A stretch of DNA of 64,000 bases from Deltaproteobacteria bacterium (lineage in GTDB: Bacteria; Myxococcota_A; Polyangia; GCA-2747355). The stretch is taken from the NCBI GenBank assembly GCA_020633415.1, contig JACKDQ010000011.1:1-64000 (forward strand). Direction: 5' to 3'. Position 1 is the stretch's first letter. Every line of letters starts with the position of its first letter. Positions 42,774 to 51,647 of the stretch are shown here, piece after piece. The translations under genes were made by a program, and so were the position numbers. Below the pieces are notes generated by a model. It saw only the letters and a list, made by a program, of their open reading frames with translations. It was not told the DNA's origin and did not search any database.

Positions 42774-43213
42774 CCAGCGGACGGCGTCAGACTGCGGCCT
42801 TCAAAAGCTTCGATCGCCTGGCGAAAGTGCTCGGGGATCGTCCGCGCCCGGAAGTCATCGCCGATCGCGCAATGGGTCGTGTAGCCTTCGGCGACGAGCT
42901 GGTTGCTGACGCGCTGACGCAGACGAAAGGAAAAGGTAAAGCTGCTATTTGACATTGCGCTAATGCAAACGTCGATCACCAAGATATCGTTGAGCCGCGC
43001 AGGTGACCGAAAGTCGAGATGTGAAGCGACAACGACGTTGTCGAAATCCTTGATCGGCTTGGGCCCCTCGACGAACCCCAGATTGCTCAGGTACGCCACG
43101 CGCCCGACTTCGAGATAGGTAAAGTAGTTGCCGTGAAAGACGATGCCCATCGCATCGGTCTCGGGCAGTCGTACCTGAAGCTCGGTGCTGAAATGGAAGG
43201 CCTGCTGAGTCAT
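42770..43213 (-). CDS. Acyl-CoA thioesterase, YbgC/4HBT family
   Basis: A 147-residue hot-dog-fold thioesterase with the family motif ETDAMGIVFHGNYFTYLEVGR, shown here as TDAMGIVFHGNYF and LEVGR, in which Asp-x-x-Gly and the Glu are the catalytic residues of 4HBT enzymes. It hydrolyses acyl-CoA thioesters in the cytoplasm; the chain-length preference is unknown. ATG 43213. It is convergent with the DUF1460 gene, sharing stop bases, and divergent from the lipoprotein at 43368, with 154 nt between. Confidence 0.93.
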   Translation of the reverse strand: MTQQAFHFSTELQVRLPETDAMGIVFHGNYFTYLEVGRVAYLSNLGFVEGPKPIKDFDNVVVASHLDFRSPARLNDILVIDVCISAMSNSSFTFSFRLRQRVSNQLVAEGYTTHCAIGDDFRARTIPEHFRQAIEAFEGRSLTPSAG

Positions 43214-43367
43214 CGGTTCATTGCCTCACGGCGCATCTTTTCCGTTGTGGCTAGTTTCGCACGCGACAGGCGCGACAGCCACAACTCAGAAATCCGTCGC
43301 TCTGCCCGGGGCAAACTCGGTTTTTCGCGGCATGGATGTTGCTTGGTTTTGCGACGAGGATCGACCC

Positions 43368-44066
43368 ATGAAAAGCGCAACATCGTCTGCTAGCGTAAAC
43401 TTCCGCAACCTCGCCCTCGCGCTGACTGTGACAACGCTGTCGCTTGGCTGCGGCGCCCGGAGTACCAAGCAGGCAGAGGACGCGGGAACCACGCTGGCTG
43501 ACAGCACGACGACGCAGGCCGACGCGACCAGCAGCCCAGACATGCTCAACGCCCGACCATGCACGATCGGCGTCGACTTCAGCAAGTGCTGTCCGCAGTT
43601 CGAAGCCATCGCCGTCGATGATCTACCGAAGAACAATCCGTGCTGGAGGACCTGGCCCGCGCTGAAGCCGGCACCGGACTGTCAAATGCCGATGTGTCCG
43701 GCGATCTGCGCTTGGCCGGTCGCACCACCATCGCGCATCGCACGGGCCGGCCTGGATGGCGTGTGCCGCTTCGCTGATGAATGTCGCGACCCCAGCGATT
43801 GCGTGATGGCCATCAACTATCGACAATGTTGCCCCTGTCCCGAAGCCCTGCCGCGGCCGCTGCTCGACGGCATCTGCGTGCAGGCCACCCAGCCGAGCGC
43901 TGGCGAAATGCCGCCAGCGGACCGGCGACGCCCGGCTCCGCCAGAGGCCGCCTGCCAGCCGCAAGACTGTTACGATTTGCCCTGCGTCCCCTGCGCGGAC
44001 AGCTCGGCGTTTTTCACCTGCGAAAAGCCACCGGGCGTAGGTCCGGCGCGCTGCATTGGTCGTTAG
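43368..44066 (+). CDS. Cys-rich lipoprotein of unknown function
   Basis: A 232-residue lipoprotein: lipobox LSLGCG near residue 26, a Thr/Ala/Asp stalk (about 28-52), then a domain with about 20 cysteines, many as adjacent pairs (SKCCPQF, RQCCPCPEAL) or CxxC (CVPCADS). The doubled-Cys pattern (GVDFSKCCPQFEAIA, INYRQCCPC) occurs twice and suggests two repeats of one small disulphide domain. No function is recognised. ACGAGGA lies 7 nt before the ATG at 43368. The convergent GNAT gene ends 10 nt away. Confidence 0.78.
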   Translation: MKSATSSASVNFRNLALALTVTTLSLGCGARSTKQAEDAGTTLADSTTTQADATSSPDMLNARPCTIGVDFSKCCPQFEAIAVDDLPKNNPCWRTWPALKPAPDCQMPMCPAICAWPVAPPSRIARAGLDGVCRFADECRDPSDCVMAINYRQCCPCPEALPRPLLDGICVQATQPSAGEMPPADRRRPAPPEAACQPQDCYDLPCVPCADSSAFFTCEKPPGVGPARCIGR

Positions 44067-44075
44067 CTCGGCGCG

Positions 44076-44579
44076 CTAGAGCGGCTGCTGCAATTCAAAC
44101 CACGGATCGCTGCCGTGGACGACGGCCGACGGACCGACCAGGCGAAATCCGACGGATTGGTAGAACGATCGCAGCGCTGCTTTGCAGATCAGGCTGACCC
44201 AGCGCACCGCCTCGAGGCTGCGCGCGTGCTCGAGATAGCCCTGCATCAGCGCACGCCCCAAACCAACACCGCGAAAGCTGTTGTCGATCACCACCGAGTG
44301 GATGCAGAGGTTATGTCCATCTGCGACATGCTCGCGCATCGAGCGCTCCGTCAAGCGATCCGTTGCGGCACGTGTCGCGCTAACGAAGCCGATCAGCTGC
44401 CCGTCAGCACTTCGGGCGATCAAGTTGCAGCGCGGCGCCTCGCGCAGTCGATAGGCTAGGCGCTCAGCCGACGCGGCCTCATCGGCCGGATAACTATCGC
44501 GCTCGAGCTCGGCAAGCAGCGCAAGATCTTCTAGCGCGGCTATTTCCAAACGCAGCGGTCGCTGCTGATTCGTCGACAT
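44076..44579 (-). CDS. GNAT-family N-acetyltransferase
   Basis: A 167-residue GNAT enzyme that uses acetyl-CoA. The acetyl-CoA-binding loop is SFRGVGLGRALMQGYL (R-x-x-G-x-G-x-A), preceded by the beta-strand HSVVIDN and followed by FYQSVGFRLVG. The arrangement IHSVVID-x-x-FRG resembles the arylalkylamine N-acetyltransferase branch, so a primary amine substrate is plausible. It is cytoplasmic and probably monocistronic, 12 nt after the start-proximal end of no other gene; the large lipoprotein gene lies just upstream on the same strand and ends 11 nt before it. Confidence 0.9.
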   Translation of the reverse strand: MSTNQQRPLRLEIAALEDLALLAELERDSYPADEAASAERLAYRLREAPRCNLIARSADGQLIGFVSATRAATDRLTERSMREHVADGHNLCIHSVVIDNSFRGVGLGRALMQGYLEHARSLEAVRWVSLICKAALRSFYQSVGFRLVGPSAVVHGSDPWFELQQPL

Positions 44580-44590
44580 GGCGCGCGATG

Positions 44591-46675
44591 CTAGCGCCAG
44601 AGCAGCTTGATCTCAACTTGCTTGGCGTCGCGCCGGCCGACGACCTGGACGTGGATCGTGTCGTCGAGCGCACGAGGGAAGCTACAGCGTTCGGACGATC
44701 CCTCGAGGAAAGGGCGACAATCGTAGATGAATTGCGTCGGCGCTGCACCAAAACGCGCGTAGAGATCGACGTCACCATCGGCAGCACTGACGATCACGCG
44801 CACGTCGCGCGCGCTACGACCGACGTCTAGTTGAACACTCGCCGTCGCACCGCGCCGCACGTCGACCGGATCGACGACGACAACCTGCTCGGGACCGGGA
44901 ACGAAGCGCGGCGGGGAAGCCGCACAGCTGTTGTCATCGGGCAGACACGCGCTACCGAGCACCGACCCGCTGGCGTAAGGTTGACAGCTGTAGCCGCTGA
45001 CACACTGTGCATCACTAACGCAGCTGACCAAGCAAACGCTTTCACCCTCGTTGAGCACAGCGCAAACGTTGCCCGCGGCGCCGCAATCGGCGTGCGTCGC
45101 ACATGATTTGCAGACGCCACCGGGATAGGCATAGGGGTTGAGGCGTGGGTTATCGTCGATGCCGTGGACACCCCAGAGCGCGAAGGGATCGTAGAGTCTG
45201 TCGAAGCGGCTATCGTCGACCAGCGGGTTGAACACGCGCATCAACTCGCCATAGCTTCGCGCCCGCAACCACCCCGACTCGTCGCCGACCAGCGCGCGGA
45301 GCAGCTCTTTGATCGGCTCAACCGGCGAGCTGGAAAATCGCGTCGTCGTCAGCACATCGAGATTGGTCAATCCCTTTTTCGCCGGGTTGTCGCGGAAGGC
45401 CTGGGCGACGGCGTAGGTTTCACAGCCGGCGAGCACGAAGATCTGACTGCGGTCCTTGGGTAGCGCCAGCGTGCGCAACTGAGCCGGACCGATCTCGCCT
45501 TGCTGGGTGCGATACCAGGAAGCCATCGCGTAGGCGTAGCCATACCCCGAGTGACCGCTGTAGATCACCACGTCGCGCGTCGTTAGGCTGCGCTCGAGAT
45601 CTTGTCTCATCCGCCGCGCACCGGCCACTGTCGTCGGATTTGATCGCGCGTTGGCGTCAGACCAAGCGTAGTCTTTGCAGACGACGTTCTCGTAAAAGTG
45701 TGGATCGGCGGACACCGCGCTTTCCCAGGCACCGCCCGGTCCTGCTTCGCTGAAGTCCACACAGGGATCGGGGCGGAACAGCGAGACGCGTGCGCTAACC
45801 GTTTGCCCAGCGATGCGCAGGCTCTTGGTCAGTGGCCCAGACAAGCGGTTGTAGCTCTCGTAGTCCAAAGCCGGTGAGCTGAAGCCGAGCTCGGCGGTCA
45901 GCCAGTGGTAGAATTCGCGGGCCTCTTGGAGGTCGGCGCGCCGGTTATAGTCCCAGCCAAAATGCAGCGCGATGTCGATCACGCGGTCGCCAAACAGCCG
46001 CTTGTAGTCGGGATAGGCGTCGGCGGAATTGCTCTGGGGCCGCAGGCTGACGTCGACGGACTCCAGTTGACAGCCGGCCTTGCAGTCGGCGGGCGACCAG
46101 TCACCGCTGACGTAGGTATGGCGCAGTGTGTCCGCGTCGAGTGACGCCAACTTTGTTTGCGACAACTTGACCATCTGCAAGCTGAAGGTCGTGTGATCGC
46201 CAACGGTCTGCGCGGACGGGTTTTGCGCCGCTAGCCGCTTGATCAAGTCGCTAATGCCACCGACCTGGTAGCGCGCAGCGAATTCGAACCGCAATGGATC
46301 GTTGGGATCGGCGCGCAAACCCTCGATCAACTGCGAGCCATCGAGCACCATCGCCCGTAGTCCGCCGTAGTGCGTCGCCGCGTGGAAGGCAGCATCCTTG
46401 TCGATTAGGTAGAGGTGCAAAAACCAACCAAACTGCAGCGTCTTGCCGCGCGCGAGCGCGGCCGCACGCGCCTGCCGCTCCGCGAACGAACGACTGGCGT
46501 AGGTCGGCGGCAGCAAAATGCTGAAGGTCGCCTCAGCGAGGAACTCCTGGGCGGCGTTGGAATAGAAGTTGTCGGCCTTGCCCAGCGCGCCCTGAGCCGG
46601 CTGGTCAACTTCGGCGAGCGAGCCACAGCCCCAGAGCAAGCAGCAAGTTAGCAGTGAACTGACGAGCGGACGCAC
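44591..46675 (-). CDS. Large lipoprotein with possible clan-CD peptidase domain and C-terminal PPC domain
   Basis: A 694-residue lipoprotein (lipobox WGCG near Cys17). The central region has VIYSGHSGYGYAYA (His375) and IFVLAGCETYAVAQ (Cys418), the His-then-Cys arrangement and spacing of clan-CD cysteine peptidases (caspase/gingipain fold). Next come a Cys-rich segment (CKSCATHADCG; CVSCVSDAQCVSGYSC) and a C-terminal PPC domain (about 595-690; DVDLYARFGAAPTQFIYDC), the prepeptidase C-terminal module common on secreted proteases. Together they suggest a surface-anchored protease, but no family match was confirmed. The GTG start has GGAGG 9 nt upstream. Confidence 0.7.
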   Translation of the reverse strand: MRPLVSSLLTCCLLWGCGSLAEVDQPAQGALGKADNFYSNAAQEFLAEATFSILLPPTYASRSFAERQARAAALARGKTLQFGWFLHLYLIDKDAAFHAATHYGGLRAMVLDGSQLIEGLRADPNDPLRFEFAARYQVGGISDLIKRLAAQNPSAQTVGDHTTFSLQMVKLSQTKLASLDADTLRHTYVSGDWSPADCKAGCQLESVDVSLRPQSNSADAYPDYKRLFGDRVIDIALHFGWDYNRRADLQEAREFYHWLTAELGFSSPALDYESYNRLSGPLTKSLRIAGQTVSARVSLFRPDPCVDFSEAGPGGAWESAVSADPHFYENVVCKDYAWSDANARSNPTTVAGARRMRQDLERSLTTRDVVIYSGHSGYGYAYAMASWYRTQQGEIGPAQLRTLALPKDRSQIFVLAGCETYAVAQAFRDNPAKKGLTNLDVLTTTRFSSSPVEPIKELLRALVGDESGWLRARSYGELMRVFNPLVDDSRFDRLYDPFALWGVHGIDDNPRLNPYAYPGGVCKSCATHADCGAAGNVCAVLNEGESVCLVSCVSDAQCVSGYSCQPYASGSVLGSACLPDDNSCAASPPRFVPGPEQVVVVDPVDVRRGATASVQLDVGRSARDVRVIVSAADGDVDLYARFGAAPTQFIYDCRPFLEGSSERCSFPRALDDTIHVQVVGRRDAKQVEIKLLWR

Positions 46676-46885
46676 GCGGGCAGACCTCCAGAGAGCCTGG
46701 GAATTTGCAAACCGAGCGCCAAGAAAAACCTATTAATTCCGAGGGTACTAGCCCGCGAGACCGACCGATTTTGGGCGCGTTAATGCATGATCGGAGGCCA
46801 GCCGAACGCTGACCAAACAAAAGGCTGAAGATCGCCGGACGCGGCAGCCGTGGCGGTTGCACAGACGGCCGAGAAGCGGTCTTGC

Positions 46886-47902
46886 CTAAAAGCTGGTCTT
46901 AATCGGGCCAGTCTCGACGATCTCGAAGTCGCTGCCCTTGATCTGCTTGAGCTTGTGCAGGTCGTCGTCATTCCAGCTGCTGCTGGGTGAACCGGAAAGA
47001 AACCAATCACCGCCGTTGTCGGCAACGAACATGCCGTACTTTTTCAGCGCCCGCAAAATCCGCTGGTTGGTCGTCGAGTATGAAGAGATATCGACGCTGG
47101 CCTTGAGCCGGAAACGCAAGCCCATCGCCGGCAGATCGTCGGCTGTGCTGTTGCTCGCCCAATGGGTTGCTGGCAGCACGTAGGCCTTGCGCGTCTTTTC
47201 GAACGTTACCCGCAAAGCGTGGTTGATCTCACCTTTGCTGGCCTCGTCGTAGCGCACCAAGCCGGGGAAGATCGGCAAGCCCGCCGCGTCGGCTGATGTC
47301 CAGCCGATCGTTCGTAGCTTATTGGAGCGCATGTTGAAGACCGCACCGCTGGCCGCTTTGAAGCCCTCACCGTCGGGGAAGGCACGGTAGAGCTCGTAGA
47401 GCATGCAATTGTCGAGATCGACGGCGATCGCGTGACGATCGCCGGTGCCTTGAGGGCCACCCTCGATCGGCGCGTCGGCGGGGAGTGGATAGGGTCCCTT
47501 GTCGCTCTCCGAACCATAGTCGGTGAACCTGATCGGCACACGCTTTTGGCTGCCCGGAACGACGACATAGGGAATGCCGTTGGGTGCCCCCGCGTAGACC
47601 GTACCGAAATCAGGGTGTAGCGACAGACCACCGCCGACGCGAGCGATGATCTTCGCCGAGTCCTTGTGAACCGGCGCGTTGTCGATCGGCGTATTCCAGG
47701 GGTTGTCTGCGGGAAAGATCGGGCAAGCGCCGGTCTGCGCCGAATCGCTTTGACTCTGTGTGCCGTCACGCTGGCGCGTCGCGTCGCGACCCACGACGCT
47801 GTCGATAGCCGCCCCTCCATCTCCACCCCTCAGCGCGCCTTCGTCGCACGACAAGCTGCCGAGAGTAATGGCCACGACCAGCGCCGATCTGAGCGTATTC
47901 AT
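46886..47902 (-). CDS. Conserved lipoprotein of unknown function (FPADNPWNT family)
   Basis: A 338-residue lipoprotein with lipobox SLSCDE (Cys19) and a short Gly/Asp/Gln stalk. The rest is a single conserved domain with characteristic blocks CPIFPADNPWNTPID, LHPDFGTVYAGAPNGIPYVV, TSADAAGLPIFPGLVRYDE, ALRVTFEKTRKAYVLPATH and KKYGMFVADNGGDWFLSG. I recall this domain from several bacterial groups, always exported; no enzymatic role is known to me. Invariant Asp, His and Trp in the blocks suggest a polysaccharide-acting or binding role, but that is a guess. GGAGG is 6 nt before the ATG at 47902. Confidence 0.8.
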   Translation of the reverse strand: MNTLRSALVVAITLGSLSCDEGALRGGDGGAAIDSVVGRDATRQRDGTQSQSDSAQTGACPIFPADNPWNTPIDNAPVHKDSAKIIARVGGGLSLHPDFGTVYAGAPNGIPYVVVPGSQKRVPIRFTDYGSESDKGPYPLPADAPIEGGPQGTGDRHAIAVDLDNCMLYELYRAFPDGEGFKAASGAVFNMRSNKLRTIGWTSADAAGLPIFPGLVRYDEASKGEINHALRVTFEKTRKAYVLPATHWASNSTADDLPAMGLRFRLKASVDISSYSTTNQRILRALKKYGMFVADNGGDWFLSGSPSSSWNDDDLHKLKQIKGSDFEIVETGPIKTSF

Positions 47903-47986
47903 CGGTTACCTCCGAACATTGGGCTAAGATAGCAGATCGTACTCGCTCAGGCGACGCGGACGCCAAGGCGTGCTAATACACCGCCG

Positions 47987-48871
47987 ATGCTGACGTTGAA
48001 ACGGCCGGCGGACTACCGTCTGAGCAACGCGCTCAGCGGACTGCGGATGGGCAGCTATGATCCGTCGCTGCGGCTGTCAAAGCGCGCCGCGGACTGGGCG
48101 ATGCGCGGCCCCAGCGGTCCGCTGGCTGTTTCAGTCGAGCAAACCAACGCCGCGCTTCACTGTCAGATCTGGGGCAATGATCGTGATTGGCTAGCCCCGC
48201 GACTGCCGGCAATGCTCGGCCTTGAGGATGACCCGTCGGCGTTCGCCCCAGAACAGCCACAGCTTGGTCAGCTGTTGCGGCGCGTCGGACCAACGCCGTT
48301 GCCCAGACTACCGCTGGTAACCGAGCGGCTGGTACAAATCGTCTTGCTCCAGCTGGTCAACTATCGCGACGCGACCAGCAGTTGGCGTCGGCTGCTGCTC
48401 GCTGACGGCGTCGACGCGCCCGGTCCCGCTGGGCTACGCACCCTGCCCGCTGTCGAGCAGCTCGCCCACCTGCCATACTATGCGCTGGCTCGCCATGGCA
48501 TCCTGCGCCGGCAGGCGGAAACGATCGCTCGTGTTGCCGGGCAAAGCGCCGTGATCGAGCGCGCCGCATGCGCGAGTGATCGCGCACTCCAAAAGCGACT
48601 CGAGTCGATTCCCGGGGTCGGCCCGTGGACGATCGGCTACCTGCTAGGAAGCGCCCGCGCCGACGCTGACGCCGTTCTGCTCGGTGACTACAAGCTCGCC
48701 AAGTTGGTCTGCTGGATCCTCGCCGGTGAACAGCACGGTGATGATCAACGAATGCTTGAGCTACTCGAACCCTATCGTGGCCAGCGCTATCGCTTGGTGC
48801 GTTTACTATTCGTCGCCGGCGCTCGCCTGCCGCGGCGCGGGCCACGCGCCCCCGCGGCTTTGCCACGCTGA
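47987..48871 (+). CDS. HhH-GPD DNA glycosylase (AlkA-like)
   Basis: A 294-residue DNA glycosylase of the helix-hairpin-helix GPD superfamily, which removes alkylated bases by base flipping. The hairpin LESIPGVGPWTIGYLLG is followed by the catalytic Asp in VLLGDYKLAK. The N-terminal half, with no obvious Ada-type domain, matches the AlkA beta-sheet plus helices. ATG 47987. Its last 85 nt overlap the end of the convergent MocR gene on the other strand, so both C-termini are partly coded by the same DNA. It is probably monocistronic. Confidence 0.87.
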   Translation: MLTLKRPADYRLSNALSGLRMGSYDPSLRLSKRAADWAMRGPSGPLAVSVEQTNAALHCQIWGNDRDWLAPRLPAMLGLEDDPSAFAPEQPQLGQLLRRVGPTPLPRLPLVTERLVQIVLLQLVNYRDATSSWRRLLLADGVDAPGPAGLRTLPAVEQLAHLPYYALARHGILRRQAETIARVAGQSAVIERAACASDRALQKRLESIPGVGPWTIGYLLGSARADADAVLLGDYKLAKLVCWILAGEQHGDDQRMLELLEPYRGQRYRLVRLLFVAGARLPRRGPRAPAALPR

Positions 48872-50349
48872 TCGACCAGCCCCTTAACGGTGACCAAGCT
48901 ATCGAGCGCCTGGGCCAGCAACAACACGCCCTTTCGCAACTCGCTTTCGTTGCAGCTGGCGAAGCCGAGTCGCAGATAGGGCAGCGGTTGCCGGTCGATC
49001 TGAAACAGCTGCCCCGGCGCAACGATCACACCGCGCGTTGCCGCCGCTTTGGCCCAAGCCATCGGGTCGATCGCCGACTCGACCGGAGCCCAGACCGCCA
49101 TCCCGCCGGGAGGAAGTTCAAACCCCAGCGCACCCGCCAGGCGCTGGTTTACCGCGTCGCGCAGAACTTCGCGGCGCTGGGCGTAGATCCGTCGGACCCG
49201 TCGCACATGCCGCAATACGGTGCCATCTTCGAATAGCTCGGCCAGCGCTGCCTCGCTGAGCAAATCGCCCTGACGATCGACAAGTCCCCGTAGGTTGACC
49301 AACGCATCGATCAGCGGGCGATGCGCGGCGATGTAGCCGACACGCAAACCGGGAGCGAGAACTTTCGATAGCGTGCCGACATAGATCACGCTGCCGTGGC
49401 GATCGCTATGGGCGAGGGGCAATACCGGATGCCCCTCGAAGTGGAATTCGTGGTCGTAGTCGTCCTCGATAATCGCCAACTCAGCGCGACGGGCGAGCGC
49501 CAACAAGCGCAGCCGTCGCGACGCTGATAGCGTCACGGTGGTCGGATACTGATGGTGCGGCGTTAGATAGACCGCTCGGACTCTGCATGCGTCGACTAAG
49601 CGCTCCAGCGCGTCAACGTCAATGCCGTGCCGATCGACATCTATCGGCGCCAATCGCGCGCCAGCTGCGCGAAACGCCTGCCAGGCCGGCGGATAGCCCA
49701 GCGCCTCCACCGCGACAAGCTCGCCAGGACGTACCAATGCCTTGGCGATCAGATAGAGCGCCATCTGGCTACCGCGGGTAACCAGCAGATGCTGTGGCTC
49801 GAGGACCAACCCGCGTCGATGATTGAGCATCTTCGCCAGTTGAGCGCGCAAATCGCGCAGCCCCTGCGCATCACCGTAGGAGAGCAGGCGATTGCCGGCG
49901 CGACCGGCAACGCGGCGCAGTGCGCGACCGATCAGATCTGCCGGCAGCAGCCGCGGATCCGGCAGACCGCCGGCGAGGACTAGCCCGCGATGCGGTCCGG
50001 AAAACGGCGAGCCGTCGACCGTGGGCACAGCGAACGCCGGCGGACCGTCGAAGGGACTTTCGCTCTCCACCGGCGGCACGCCGGCAAGGGGCAGAGCGAG
50101 ATTGACGAAAGTCCCGCTGGCTTGCCTGCCGACCAACCAGCCTTGTGCGATCAGATCCTGGTAGGCGCTGACCACCGTGTTGCGATGAACGTCCAGCTGC
50201 GCGGCGAGCGCGCGCGTCCCGGGCAACCGGTCTCCGGGCCGCAGCACGTTGCGACCAATCGCGGCGATCAGGCTGTCGGCCAGCTGGCGAAAGAGCGGCT
50301 GTGGTCGGCGCGCGTCCAACACGATCGGCATGCTCGCCAACTCGCGCAT
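48787..50349 (-). CDS. MocR-family transcription regulator (GntR helix-turn-helix plus aminotransferase domain)
   Basis: A 520-residue PLP-dependent transcription factor. The N-terminal GntR-type winged helix (LPGTRALAAQLDVHRNTVV) is followed by a fold-type-I aminotransferase domain with NDYDHEFHFEG-like block (IIEDDYDHEFHFEG) and PLP lysine in GTLSKVLAPGLRVGY. MocR proteins sense PLP or amines such as GABA and typically control a divergent gene. Here it faces the PNPOx-GNAT gene with a direct-repeat operator at 50362-50391. ATG 50349 is preferred over TTG 50385, which would start inside the operator; ATG 50331 is also possible. The last 25 residues are basic and overlap the glycosylase gene. 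Confidence 0.93.
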   Translation of the reverse strand: MRELASMPIVLDARRPQPLFRQLADSLIAAIGRNVLRPGDRLPGTRALAAQLDVHRNTVVSAYQDLIAQGWLVGRQASGTFVNLALPLAGVPPVESESPFDGPPAFAVPTVDGSPFSGPHRGLVLAGGLPDPRLLPADLIGRALRRVAGRAGNRLLSYGDAQGLRDLRAQLAKMLNHRRGLVLEPQHLLVTRGSQMALYLIAKALVRPGELVAVEALGYPPAWQAFRAAGARLAPIDVDRHGIDVDALERLVDACRVRAVYLTPHHQYPTTVTLSASRRLRLLALARRAELAIIEDDYDHEFHFEGHPVLPLAHSDRHGSVIYVGTLSKVLAPGLRVGYIAAHRPLIDALVNLRGLVDRQGDLLSEAALAELFEDGTVLRHVRRVRRIYAQRREVLRDAVNQRLAGALGFELPPGGMAVWAPVESAIDPMAWAKAAATRGVIVAPGQLFQIDRQPLPYLRLGFASCNESELRKGVLLLAQALDSLVTVKGLVDQRGKAAGARGPRRGRRAPATNSKRTKR

Positions 50350-50361
50350 CGGCTTAGCGGT

Positions 50362-50391
50362 AACTGGTCTGTTTGTTTTTGTCAAACTGGT
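50362..50391. promoter_or_regulatory. Direct-repeat operator between MocR and PNPOx-GNAT genes
   Basis: AACTGGT occurs twice in the same orientation, 50362-50368 and 50385-50391, 23 bp apart (about two helical turns). On the minus strand, TTGACA (rc of 50380-50385) between them is a perfect -35 for the MocR gene. MocR regulators are known to bind direct repeats, so this is a good candidate for autoregulation and control of the divergent gene. Confidence 0.6.
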
Positions 50392-50429
50392 ACTTTTTCA
50401 CAGCCCTGTTTGGTTTCAGGATCGCCACG

Positions 50430-51479
50430 ATGAGACGCCCAATCTTCGAAACATCGAATCAGCTCGGCCGCAAGATTCTCGAACGTGCACACACGATCGA
50501 GCTCGCCTTTGCCGATGCGACGGGCCAGCCGGTCTTAAGAACACTTCACGCCGTGATCGTCGACGATCTACTCTGCTTTCACTGCGCACCGGTCGGCGAG
50601 AAGACAGCGATGGTCGGACGACAAGTTGTCGTTAGCGCGCACGAACCGACGGTTACGCTGCCCTCGACCTTCTTCGACGCGCAACGCGCCTGCCCGGCGA
50701 CTACTTATTACCAGAGCGTTCAGCTGCGTGGCACCGTGGGGGCGATCGAGAGCCACGAGCGCAAAGCGCGGGTGCTTCAAGCGCTGATGGAAAAATTCCA
50801 GCCGCAAGGCGGTCATCTGCCCGTCGACGCGGGCGATCCGATCTACGGCACGGTCGTCGGGGCCTTGCTGATCGGCTGCCTTGCCCTCGACCAAATGACG
50901 ACCAAAGCCCGGCTCGGCCAAGACCTGCCAGCCAACCGCCGCAGTCAACTGCTCGAACAGCTCTGGCAGCGTGGTGCCCCGGGGGATGTCCAGGCAATCG
51001 AATCGATCCGTCGTTTTTGCGCCACGCCCGAGCCAGCCTTTCTAGCGACTGGGCTGCCGATCAAGCTGTGGTGCGCACTCGATTCCCAGCGAGCCGACGC
51101 CGCAGCAGTGCTCCTCGACGGCACGTACTGGAACGTCGGCATCAGTCGTCAGCAGATCGCCGACGCCCACCGCAATAGCGTGGCTTGGGTCGGGGCGACC
51201 GATGGAACCGAAGCGCTGGTCGGTTCGGCCCGCGCGATCAGCGACGGTGCAAAACACGCGCACATCCTCGACGTGTTCGTGGCAGCGCCTTGGCGTGGAG
51301 CCGGCCTAGGCCGACGGCTACTCGAGCTGTTGCTCGATCACCCGCGGGTGCGCAACTGTTCAAGGATTTGGCTGCGCACCCGCCACGCCGATGGCTTCTA
51401 TCGCCAGCTCGGCTTCGCGCCCGAAACGTCGAGGGGGCAAACGCGCACGATGCTGCTCGATCGTGGTCACGGTCGCTAG
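50430..51479 (+). CDS. Bifunctional PNPOx-like flavoprotein / GNAT acetyltransferase
   Basis: A 349-residue fusion. The N-terminal part (about 1-210) is a split-barrel flavin-binding domain of the pyridoxamine-5'-phosphate-oxidase-like superfamily (LAFADATGQPVLRTLHA; FHCAPVGEK; TYYQSVQLRGTV). The C-terminal part (about 225-349) is a GNAT domain with the acetyl-CoA loop AAPWRGAGLGRRLLELLL and FYRQLGFAPE. This fusion is known from several bacteria; its substrate is not. Divergence from a MocR regulator suggests a vitamin B6 or amine role. ATG 50430 follows AGGA 9 nt upstream. It is monocistronic. Confidence 0.88.
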   Translation: MRRPIFETSNQLGRKILERAHTIELAFADATGQPVLRTLHAVIVDDLLCFHCAPVGEKTAMVGRQVVVSAHEPTVTLPSTFFDAQRACPATTYYQSVQLRGTVGAIESHERKARVLQALMEKFQPQGGHLPVDAGDPIYGTVVGALLIGCLALDQMTTKARLGQDLPANRRSQLLEQLWQRGAPGDVQAIESIRRFCATPEPAFLATGLPIKLWCALDSQRADAAAVLLDGTYWNVGISRQQIADAHRNSVAWVGATDGTEALVGSARAISDGAKHAHILDVFVAAPWRGAGLGRRLLELLLDHPRVRNCSRIWLRTRHADGFYRQLGFAPETSRGQTRTMLLDRGHGR

Positions 51480-51647
51480 TGCGTCGAAACTGCTGCGTTA
51501 CCAGGCATTGCCCATCTCGCGGGCTGCATGATTACGTCGACCCTCTCGTGTTGGCTGGACAACACTGCCCAGCAGACACCGCCGAGCACGGTTGAACTGG
51601 CCAGAGGGTTATGCGAAAGGGGGAGCTGTCGGACGAGGGAGTTGACG

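Noticed and set aside
51540..51609. Long-range inverted repeat ACCCTCT/AGAGGGT with inner GTGTTG/CAACAC before the RCC1 gene
   Set aside because: Arms are short and more than 50 nt apart; expected by chance in GC-rich DNA of this length.
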